From an uncultured Alphaproteobacteria bacterium (GTDB taxonomy: Bacteria > Pseudomonadota > Alphaproteobacteria > Sphingomonadales > Sphingomonadaceae), in assembly GCA_903939555.1 (NCBI GenBank), contig CAJAHV010000194.1, positions 1 to 5,723 of the forward strand: a stretch of 5,723 bases of DNA, given 5' to 3'. Each line of letters opens with the position of its first letter. The first letter of the stretch is position 1. This document shows positions 1-5,723 of this stretch, piece by piece. The notes beneath the pieces are model-generated. The model made no database searches. It had not been told where the DNA came from and saw only the letters and a list, made by a program, of their open reading frames with translations. The translations under genes and the position numbers were made by a program.

Positions 1-464
1 ATTGCCAGCAATGGCCGGCCACTTTCATCAAGTGCGGCCTGTGCACCGCGGCTGATGCGGGCATTGCCAAGATGGACGCGGACGCGCGCCAGCAGTTCAT
101 CGACGTTGATCGGCTTGCTGACATAGTCGACACCGCCGGCTTCGAACCCGCGCACAACATGTTCGGTTTCGGTCAACCCGGTCATGAAAATCACCGGCAG
201 CGCCGCGAGTTTCGGATCGGCCTTGATCCGCCGCGTCGCTTCAAAACCGTCCATCACCGGCATCATCGCGTCCATGATGACAAGGTCAGGCGTCAGCATG
301 GCGATCGAGGCCAGCGCCGCCGCGCCATCACCCGCGACCAGCACCGTCATACCCGCTGTTTCAAGCGCAGCAGTGACAAAACCCAACGATTCGGCCGTAT
401 CGTCGACAACCAATATGGTCGCAGCCGCAACCGACGCCGGAACAAGGGGGTCGCGCGGGAGCAT
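1..464 (-). CDS. Response regulator, receiver domain (3' part missing; output domain beyond window)
   Basis: The frame is open from an ATG at 464-462 to the left edge, giving 154 residues and no stop. It is a typical CheY-like receiver at about residues 16-133: acidic pair D21/D22 after ILVV, phospho-acceptor D65 in VIMDAMMPVMDGFE, T95 in VIFMTG, and K117-P118 in the SKPI motif. Residues 134-154 (NARISRGAQAALDESG and onward) form a linker that, from memory, resembles regulators carrying a LuxR/FixJ-type helix-turn-helix at the C-terminus. That output domain is inferred, not seen. The ATG lies 10 bp past the kinase stop and has no clear Shine-Dalgarno. A closer ATG at 478 meets a stop after four codons and cannot be the start. 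The gene is presumably the cognate partner of the hybrid kinase just upstream and the last or near-last gene of the operon. Receiver identity is very secure; the DNA-binding function is moderately likely. Confidence 0.93.
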   Translation of the reverse strand, partial: MLPRDPLVPASVAAATILVVDDTAESLGFVTAALETAGMTVLVAGDGAAALASIAMLTPDLVIMDAMMPVMDGFEATRRIKADPKLAALPVIFMTGLTETEHVVRGFEAGGVDYVSKPINVDELLARVRVHLGNARISRGAQAALDESGRPLLA

Positions 465-478
465 CAGCAGGCAATCAT
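464..478 (-). promoter_or_regulatory. Possible termination-reinitiation chain: four-codon ORF (MIAC) between kinase and regulator genes
   Basis: The kinase stop TGA (477-475) overlaps an ATG (478-476), forming ATGA. That ATG reads Met-Ile-Ala-Cys and stops at TGA 466-464. The last A of this TGA is the first base of the regulator's ATG (464-462), forming TGATG. Ribosomes finishing the kinase could therefore restart twice within 15 bases to reach the regulator, which has no obvious Shine-Dalgarno of its own. The overlaps are seen directly; use of the mini-ORF is speculative and such short ORFs arise by chance. Confidence 0.3.
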
Positions 479-2067
479 GAACAGGCGTCGAGTCTTTCGC
501 GAAAGGACTTTAGGTCGTAACGTCTTAGCTGGTCACGCAGTTCGACGACAAGGGGCAGGCTGGCGGGAACATCATCGGCCAGTTTTTGCAGTTGCATTTC
601 AAGGCCGCGAACATGGCCCGCCTGCCCCAGCCGACGCAGTTCGGCGAGGTGCGGCGCAGCGCCGGCAAGATCGATCGGGGGTGCCGGGGCTACCGCCGCC
701 GCCACCGGGTCGGCCCAGCGCAGATCGAGTTGCGCAGCAATCGCATCGAGCAGCACATCGAGATCGAAGGGTTTGAGCACAAAGCCGTCATGCGCGGCGC
801 GGCCATCGGCACCGGCGGCATATTCATGGGCGTTGGCCGATACCATCAGGATCGCCAGCCGCCGCGCCGGATCAGCGACCCGGGCGTCGCTGGCAATGGC
901 GCGCAGCCGATCGGCGACCCCCCAGCCCGACAGGCCCGCCATCTGGATATCCAGCAGCACGAGATCGGGTGCGCAGCGCAGCGCCATTTCGATCCCCGCC
1001 GCACCATCGCTGGCGGCAAAAACGGTAAAGCCAAGCGGTCGCAACAGGCTTTGCAACACAGCGAGCTGTGCCGGATCATCGTCGATGGCCAGGATAGTAC
1101 GCCGTGGCCCGGCATAGCCGATGACCGGGCGTCGCCGCACCGATGCTGCCGGGGCTTCGGTCGGCTCCATCAGCATCAACCGCAACATGAAGCGGCTGCC
1201 GACGCCCGGCGTACTGATGACATTAATGTCACCCCCCATGATCCGGGTCAGCGTGCGGGTAACGGCGAGGCCGAGGCCCGTTCCGGGCTGGGCCCGCGCC
1301 TTTGCCGAACGGCCGCGTTCGAAAGGTTCGAAAATGCGTGTCAATTCTTCGGCGTCGAGCCCGATGCCGGTATCCGAAACGCTGAATTCGGCGACCATTC
1401 CGGTATGCCGCACCGCCAGCGTGATCGTCCCCGCTTCGGTATATTTGACGGCGTTCGACAGCAGGTTAATCAGCAACTGGCGCAGCCGTTTTTCATCGAT
1501 GCGGACATAGGCCGGCAGGTTAGCCGGAGGCTGCCAGACAAAGGCCAGCTCCTTTGCCGCCGCCTGGCCGCGAAACATATCGGCAAGCGATTCAAGGAAC
1601 GCCGGCAGCGGCACCAGATCGGCGCTGAGCTTCATCTTTCCGGCTTCGATCCGCGAAATGTCGAGCAGTCCGTCGACAATGTCGATGAGGTGCTGAGAAG
1701 ACCGACAGATCACCCGCGCCGCTTCGACCGGATCGACCTGCCCGTCGCGTTCAAGCAACTGCGCATAGCCATGGATGGCATTGAGCGGCGACCGGATTTC
1801 ATGGCTGACACCGACAAGATAGCGACTCTTGGCCAGATTGGCCGCTTCGGCGACTTCGCGTGCAGTCAGTAATGCGGCATCGGTGCGGGCATGGGCCGCG
1901 ATTTCGGTTTCGAGCCGAACATGTTCTTCAGCCCACGCCGCTTCGGCGTTGCGGCTGCGGCGAACCGCCAGCAACAAGCCCAGCAACAGCAATGCCATCG
2001 CCCCAATCAGCAGCGCAGCGGCACCGTGCAGCATGGCGTCGCTGATGCCGGGGACGGCGTCGATCAT
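475..2067 (-). CDS. Hybrid sensor histidine kinase with C-terminal receiver
   Basis: This 530-residue kinase is complete. After a short N-terminus it has a single hydrophobic helix (about 14-35), then a charged, probably coiled-coil linker (about 40-80). The HisKA dimerisation helix carries phospho-acceptor H89 in VSHEIRSPLNAIHGYAQ. The ATPase domain shows the N box (NLLSNAVKYT, N201/N205), G1 (DTGIG, 232-236), F box (FEPFERG, 246-252) and G2 (GTGLGL, 262-267). A receiver at about 323-448 has D329-D331, phospho-acceptor D373 (LLDIQMAG), S410 and K432-P433. A helical tail (about 465-530) follows. There is no PAS, GAF, Cache or HAMP domain, so the signal-input region is unusually small. No Hpt motif is visible, so phosphate may pass directly from H89 to the neighbouring regulator with the attached receiver acting as a brake; this is inference. 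The ATG overlaps the acylase stop in an ATGA and lacks a strong ribosome site, which suggests translational coupling. Confidence 0.96.
   Translation of the reverse strand: MIDAVPGISDAMLHGAAALLIGAMALLLLGLLLAVRRSRNAEAAWAEEHVRLETEIAAHARTDAALLTAREVAEAANLAKSRYLVGVSHEIRSPLNAIHGYAQLLERDGQVDPVEAARVICRSSQHLIDIVDGLLDISRIEAGKMKLSADLVPLPAFLESLADMFRGQAAAKELAFVWQPPANLPAYVRIDEKRLRQLLINLLSNAVKYTEAGTITLAVRHTGMVAEFSVSDTGIGLDAEELTRIFEPFERGRSAKARAQPGTGLGLAVTRTLTRIMGGDINVISTPGVGSRFMLRLMLMEPTEAPAASVRRRPVIGYAGPRRTILAIDDDPAQLAVLQSLLRPLGFTVFAASDGAAGIEMALRCAPDLVLLDIQMAGLSGWGVADRLRAIASDARVADPARRLAILMVSANAHEYAAGADGRAAHDGFVLKPFDLDVLLDAIAAQLDLRWADPVAAAVAPAPPIDLAGAAPHLAELRRLGQAGHVRGLEMQLQKLADDVPASLPLVVELRDQLRRYDLKSFRERLDACS
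2064..2067 (-). promoter_or_regulatory. ATGA stop/start overlap coupling acylase and kinase
   Basis: The acylase ends ...Pro-Gly-Lys-TGA and the kinase ATG shares bases with that stop (AAATGATCG on the coding strand). No good AGGAG-like site precedes the kinase start, so reinitiation by ribosomes that have just translated the acylase is the likely route. This ties kinase output to acylase translation. Confidence 0.6.
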
Positions 2068-4235
2068 TTGCCGGGTCGGTAGCGCCGCGTGACCTGCCCG
2101 GCCAGCGCTTCGGCCGTCAACGGAACATGGCGGAAATCATGGGTGCGGTAGCGCTGCGCCTGATCGTTGAAGTGCGGGGAGGTCGGATCGCCATTTTCGC
2201 CGCCCGCCGAAATCGCCCGTGCCACGACCTGCGGCCCGAAATCGACGACCGAAACGAAGCTGTTGCCATAACTGCCATACCAGCGCTTCGTGCCCGGACC
2301 GGGTGCCGAGCCGAATGATGCAAGCGCACCCCATTGCCCTGAGCCAAGCCCAATCGGCAGGCTGGCCTTGCTGTCGTCGAATGCCTGCACCAGCGCCCCC
2401 GAAACGCGCTGAAAGCGGTTGATCTCGCCCCAGGGCGTGTTCCAGTTGCCAAAATCGATGGTCAGTTTGGCAACGGCGGTTTCCAGCGCGCCGAGCCGGT
2501 CGGCATCGGTCGGCTTGGAAACGAGCCAGGGTACCAGCGGTTCATCGTCACGCTTGGCCTCCGCCCCGAAACGTCCAACGAGCGCATTGCCCCAGAACAT
2601 CGCCAGCGCCGTGGGCACTGAGGCTTCACCGGCATTGAAATCCCAGCCGCGCAACGCCGCGACCGGCCCCGCCAACGCCGCACGTTGCGCCGCATCGGCA
2701 GGCAAGCGATCATAAGCAGTGAGAAGCGTCGGCACCAGATCGGCAAAAGCGGTAAGATAGGGGTCGTACGCCGCCTCGAGCAGCGTATCGAGGTTGAATT
2801 TCGGCGTCGCGGTCAGCACCCGCACCGCATGCGGCCCGCGCGGGTTCTCCCCGGCAGAATCCATGTAGCGCGGGTAATCTGCCGCGCGCGGGCTGTCGGC
2901 CCCCGCCGCCGCCCATGGCCAATTGTTGGTGTTTGTCACCCAGCCGTTCTTCGGGTTGATGACCTGCGGCAGTTCGGACAATTTGTGTTCGCCGCGCCAG
3001 GCCGTTGCAGGGTCGGCGCCATCGACGGGCTTTTGATAATCGAAGCGATTGTCGCGCACCGGCACGAATTGCGGATGGAGATAGGCAATTTCCCCTTTGG
3101 TCGAGGCGAACAGCGTATTGTTCGACGAATTGGCCTTCAGCTCGGCGATCTTCAGGAAGCTGGCGAGATCAATCGCCTTGGTGCGCTGGAAACTCTGTTC
3201 GAGCGCGGCGAGCGGTTTGTGCATTAGAGCGACGCTGATCCATTTGCCATCCGCGCTGCGCACGATCGGGCCATGAACGGTGCGGTAGGTGGTGAACACC
3301 CGCGTCTGCAGCGTGCCCGAGACATCGCGAACCAGGATGGCGATCGGCGTGACCGTCACCGGCCGCCATTCATTGCCGTAGCGATATTCGAGCCGGCCGT
3401 TACGGGTTTCGATGGTTTCGGCAAATTCATCGACCGAATCGACCCCCGAAGTCGTGTGCATCCAGCCGACATGGCGGTTGAAGCCCTGATAAGTGAAGAA
3501 TTGCCCCCAGGTCGATGCGCCATAGGTAGCAAGGCCCTCGTCGCTGGCGACTTCGGCTTCCGAGCGGAAGTGAAAGCTGGTGTGCGGGTTGATCAGCAGC
3601 AGGGCATGGCCATTGGCGCTGTGCGACGGTGCGATGGCAAAGCCATTCGAGCCAAGCGGTTCCGGCCGCACTCTGCCGGTTTCGACATCGCTGAACGCTA
3701 CCTGTTTCTGGCCGTAAAAGCCTTCAAGTTGGCCGAGCGAGATGCCGGCGATATCGCCGCCGATGCTGCCTTCGCTGAACGCCAGTGCCATCCAGGGTTC
3801 GAAATGCGTGATGACGCGGGGTTTCACCTGCGGATGGGTGGCAAGATAGAAATTCAGCGCATCGGCCCACGAGGCCATCAACGCCTTGAGCCACTGCGGC
3901 GCGCGGGCATGATCGGCCTTCAGCGCGTCGGGCTGGATGAAGAGCTTCATGCGCAGGTCGCGCCAGATCGCCGACTCGCCCTCAGCCTCGGCGAGCCGGC
4001 CTTGTGCGTTGATGAAATTGGTCTCGATACGGTTGAAGTCGTCTTCGGCCTGAGCATAGATCATGCCGAACACGGCATCGGCATCCGACTTGCCCTTCAC
4101 ATGGGCAATGCCAAAAGCGTCGCGGGTGATGCTGACCCGGGCCGCCTGCGCCCGCCAGCGCGCCATGCTGGGCTGGTCGGCGGCAAGCACCGGAGTGGCG
4201 GACAGGAGCAGGGCGGCGATGAGGATTTTTTGCAT
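2064..4235 (-). CDS. Penicillin/AHL acylase family Ntn-hydrolase, secreted precursor
   Basis: This 723-residue protein hydrolyses an amide bond to release an acyl group; the natural substrate is unknown. Residues 1-18 form a signal peptide (K3, hydrophobic run, VLA then AD), so it should act in the periplasm. The layout fits family S45: alpha chain about 20-187, a short spacer, then autocleavage at G195/S196, giving a beta chain of 528 residues. S196 of GSNGFAIAP becomes the N-terminal nucleophile. Counting from it, H218 (NPH) is beta-23 and V265 is beta-70, the positions I recall as catalytic/oxyanion residues in cephalosporin acylases. The NTNN segment (N435-N438) supplies the expected oxyanion Asn. 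The end (GSYGNSFVSVVDFG, then SPHFNDQ) is also typical. The position usually Trp at beta-4 is Phe199. The start is 38 bp past the symporter stop, with a weak AGG before the ATG. Family membership is secure; assignment as penicillin, AHL or cephalosporin acylase is not possible from sequence alone. Confidence 0.95.
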   Translation of the reverse strand: MQKILIAALLLSATPVLAADQPSMARWRAQAARVSITRDAFGIAHVKGKSDADAVFGMIYAQAEDDFNRIETNFINAQGRLAEAEGESAIWRDLRMKLFIQPDALKADHARAPQWLKALMASWADALNFYLATHPQVKPRVITHFEPWMALAFSEGSIGGDIAGISLGQLEGFYGQKQVAFSDVETGRVRPEPLGSNGFAIAPSHSANGHALLLINPHTSFHFRSEAEVASDEGLATYGASTWGQFFTYQGFNRHVGWMHTTSGVDSVDEFAETIETRNGRLEYRYGNEWRPVTVTPIAILVRDVSGTLQTRVFTTYRTVHGPIVRSADGKWISVALMHKPLAALEQSFQRTKAIDLASFLKIAELKANSSNNTLFASTKGEIAYLHPQFVPVRDNRFDYQKPVDGADPATAWRGEHKLSELPQVINPKNGWVTNTNNWPWAAAGADSPRAADYPRYMDSAGENPRGPHAVRVLTATPKFNLDTLLEAAYDPYLTAFADLVPTLLTAYDRLPADAAQRAALAGPVAALRGWDFNAGEASVPTALAMFWGNALVGRFGAEAKRDDEPLVPWLVSKPTDADRLGALETAVAKLTIDFGNWNTPWGEINRFQRVSGALVQAFDDSKASLPIGLGSGQWGALASFGSAPGPGTKRWYGSYGNSFVSVVDFGPQVVARAISAGGENGDPTSPHFNDQAQRYRTHDFRHVPLTAEALAGQVTRRYRPGK

Positions 4236-4260
4236 CGCCTGAAGCTATCGGTCGGCGGAC

Positions 4261-4277
4261 GCTTCGACAAGCCTCAG
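4261..4277. repeat. Degenerate REP-like palindromic element (CTTCGACAAGC-CTCAG)
   Basis: The plus strand reads GCTTCGACAAGCCTCAG. From memory this matches CTTCGACAAGCTCAG, the core of an extragenic palindromic repeat abundant in sphingomonads and some other proteobacteria, with one extra C. The inner GCTT-CGAC-AAGC can form only a 4-bp stem. It sits across the 3' end of the symporter gene, whose TGA stop (4276-4274) lies inside the repeat, and extends into the 38-bp gap before the acylase. There is only one arm and no T tract, so I do not call it a terminator. Confidence 0.5.
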
Positions 4278-5542
4278 TCTATATGCGGCGCGGCCTGCAG
4301 GCTGAACACTGCCACCAGGCTGGCGGCAGCTGCCACTCCCAGATACCAGCCCACCGGTGCCAGCCCGCCGCGATCTGCCAGTGCCTGGGCGATGATCGGC
4401 GCGAGCCCGCCACCAAGAATGCCACCCATGTTGAAGGCCATCGATGCCCCGGTGTAGCGCACCCGCGCCGGGAACAGGCCGGGCAACCAGGCGCCCAGCG
4501 GGCCATAGACAAAGCCCATGACGAACAGGGCGAGCGCGAGGAAAGCACCGACAAGCAGCAGCGAGCCGCTTTCCATCAACGGCGCCAGCACCAGGCCGGT
4601 GGCGACCGCGGCGAGGCAACCGCCAATCAGTACGCGGCGCGGATCGAATCGGTCCGACAGCCAGCCCGACAACAGGATGCCGAGCGCGAGGAACAGGATC
4701 GCGACCAGTTGCACCCCTAGAAAGGTTTCGCGGGCATAGCCCAATTTGGTCGTGCCGAAGCCGAGCGCAAAGGCCGTCGACAGATAGAAGAGCGCGAAAC
4801 AGGCGATGACCCCCAGCGTGCCGCCCAGCGTCGCCCGCCAGTGATCGCGCAACAATTCGGCGATCGGCACCGCCGGCGGCGGGCTGTGCGCCGTCATGGC
4901 GGCAAATGCCGGAGTTTCGGTCAGCTTCAGCCGCACCCACAGCCCAACGGCAACTAGCAGCGCCGAGGCAAGGAAGGGCAGACGCCACCCCCAGTCACGG
5001 AAATCGGCATCGCTGAGCCACAGGCCCAGCAACAGAAACAGGCCATTGGCCGCAATGAAGCCCACCGGCGCCCCCAGTTGCGGAAACATGCCGAAGCGCG
5101 CTCGCCAACCCGGCGGGGCGTTTTCCACCGCCAGCAGCGCTGCGCCACCCCATTCGCCGCCAAGGCCGAAGCCCTGGCCGAACCGCAATAGGCACAACAG
5201 CACCGGCGCCACCCAGCCGGCGCTGGCATAGGTCGGCAGAAAGGCGATGGCGAGGGTGGAGCCGCCCATCATCAGCAAGCTCGCCACCAGCGTCGATTTG
5301 CGGCCGATGCGATCACCATAATGGCCAAAGACCAGCGCGCCAATCGGCCGAGCGATGAACGCGACGGCAAAGCTGGCATAGGCTGCGAGCAGTTGCGCCG
5401 ACGGGCTGTCGGACGGGAAGAACAATGGCCCGAACACCAGGCTGGCGGCGGTTGCATAGATATAGAAATCGTAGAATTCGACCGCCGTGCCGACAAGGCT
5501 GGCGCCCAGAATCCGTCGGGTCGATGCGTGCGTTGTCTCCAT
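4274..5542 (-). CDS. MFS transporter, metabolite:H+ symporter (MHS) family
   Basis: A complete 422-residue inner-membrane protein with about 12 hydrophobic segments, the length expected of ProP/ShiA/KgtP-type proton symporters that import small carboxylates, betaines or amino acids. Signatures visible: VEFYDFYIYA with D25 in helix 1; motif A between helices 2 and 3 (GHYGDRIGRK, 73-82); RFGQGFGLGGEWGGA (120-134), characteristic of MHS proteins; WRLPFLASALL (186-196) before helix 6; TETPAF (208-213); a second motif-A-like GWLSDRFDPRR (293-303) in the C-terminal half; and LFPARVRYTGASMAFNMG (356-373). The substrate is not predictable, but the position directly upstream of a secreted acylase suggests uptake of a cleavage product. 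The ATG lies 38 bp past the previous gene's stop; no strong Shine-Dalgarno is seen. It ends inside a REP-like repeat. Confidence 0.95.
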   Translation of the reverse strand: METTHASTRRILGASLVGTAVEFYDFYIYATAASLVFGPLFFPSDSPSAQLLAAYASFAVAFIARPIGALVFGHYGDRIGRKSTLVASLLMMGGSTLAIAFLPTYASAGWVAPVLLCLLRFGQGFGLGGEWGGAALLAVENAPPGWRARFGMFPQLGAPVGFIAANGLFLLLGLWLSDADFRDWGWRLPFLASALLVAVGLWVRLKLTETPAFAAMTAHSPPPAVPIAELLRDHWRATLGGTLGVIACFALFYLSTAFALGFGTTKLGYARETFLGVQLVAILFLALGILLSGWLSDRFDPRRVLIGGCLAAVATGLVLAPLMESGSLLLVGAFLALALFVMGFVYGPLGAWLPGLFPARVRYTGASMAFNMGGILGGGLAPIIAQALADRGGLAPVGWYLGVAAAASLVAVFSLQAAPHID

Positions 5543-5580
5543 GCCGTCGGGTTGCGACGCGAAGGGCCCGCGCGCAAGCG

Positions 5581-5723
5581 CTATTTCACCACAAGTTCAA
5601 TTTCGTCCTTGGTGGCCCCATCCCTTATACTGGTCTCGATGCCGTCGAACGAAAGGTGCGACGGCGCGATGGTCAGCTTGCGGATGGCGACCGTATCATG
5701 CGCAGCCTTGGCCGCCAGATCAG
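5581..5723 (-). CDS. C-terminal 46 residues of an unrecognised protein (5' part outside window)
   Basis: A frame enters from the right edge and ends at TAG (5583-5581), 38 bp before the symporter start. It reads DLAAKAAHDTVAIRKLTIAP, continues through HLSFDGIETSIRDGATKDE and ends IELVVK. No stop interrupts it and its composition matches the neighbouring genes. The alternation of polar and hydrophobic residues suggests a strand-rich C-terminal end. I do not recognise a family from 46 residues and propose no function. The same strand and short gap suggest it is the upstream member of the same operon. No in-frame start is identified, so the gene is truncated by the window edge. Confidence 0.65.
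   Translation of the reverse strand, partial: DLAAKAAHDTVAIRKLTIAPSHLSFDGIETSIRDGATKDEIELVVK

Noticed and set aside
72..776. Plus-strand ORF of 234 codons opposite the regulator and kinase 3' end
   Set aside because: The minus strand here encodes an unmistakable receiver with D65, T95 and K117; the plus product is Arg/His-rich without motifs.
586..1872. Long plus-strand ORF of 428 codons opposite the kinase gene
   Set aside because: It is antisense to a kinase with every catalytic motif intact. Its product is rich in Arg, Gln and His with no domain pattern, as expected of shadow frames in GC-rich DNA.
1965..1998. Imperfect repeat of CAGCAACA-like units
   Set aside because: It encodes the Leu/Ala-rich membrane helix of the kinase; repeated leucine codons explain the pattern.
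3273..4457. Plus-strand ORF of 394 codons opposite the acylase and the end of the symporter
   Set aside because: It spans two well-supported opposite genes and their gap and has no recognisable motif; an antisense shadow.
4245..4988. Minus-strand ORF of 247 codons in a second frame of the symporter
   Set aside because: It lies inside the symporter frame, which has clear MFS motifs and membrane helices across this span; the alternative product is low-complexity and Arg/Gly/Ala-rich.
5543..5580. GC-rich gap with GCGC-TT-GCGC and GGGCCC as a possible terminator
   Set aside because: The stems are only 4-6 bp and no T tract follows on the minus strand; the spacing suits an operon junction.
4236..5580. 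Both gaps flanking the symporter are exactly 38 bp
   Set aside because: The two gap sequences show no similarity, so equal length looks like coincidence rather than a shared element.

Overview
This is GC-rich DNA (high G/C at third codon positions, few A/T runs). It holds five head-to-tail genes, all on the minus strand, with no room between them for more than short linkers. Protein style, base composition and a degenerate extragenic palindrome of a kind common in sphingomonads suggest an alphaproteobacterium, perhaps a sphingomonad. This is an inference from style, not from a marker gene.

In order of transcription (right to left): (i) 5581-5723, the last 46 codons of a gene whose start lies outside the window and which I do not recognise; (ii) 4274-5542, a 12-helix MFS importer of the metabolite:H+ symporter type (ProP/ShiA/KgtP-like); (iii) 2064-4235, an exported Ntn-hydrolase of the penicillin/AHL/cephalosporin acylase family (peptidase family S45) with a signal peptide and an intact Gly-Ser-Asn self-cleavage site; (iv) 475-2067, a membrane-anchored hybrid histidine kinase with a C-terminal receiver and no recognisable sensory domain; (v) 1-464, a response regulator whose receiver is complete but whose output domain runs off the left edge.

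The junctions look operonic: 38 bp, 38 bp, a 4-bp ATGA overlap, then 10 bp containing a possible restart chain. No promoter, terminator, RNA gene, CRISPR array or insertion sequence is visible. The promoter should lie beyond the right edge. There is no gene-free stretch longer than 38 bases.

The simplest reading is a sense-cleave-import unit. A periplasmic acylase removes an acyl group from an unknown amide, the symporter may import a product, and the kinase/regulator pair encoded in the same transcript may report on substrate or product. The substrate cannot be read from the sequence: N-acyl homoserine lactones, beta-lactams, N-acyl amino acids and other amides all remain possible. The most unusual point is the tight coupling of an acylase gene to a kinase gene that has almost no sensing region of its own.
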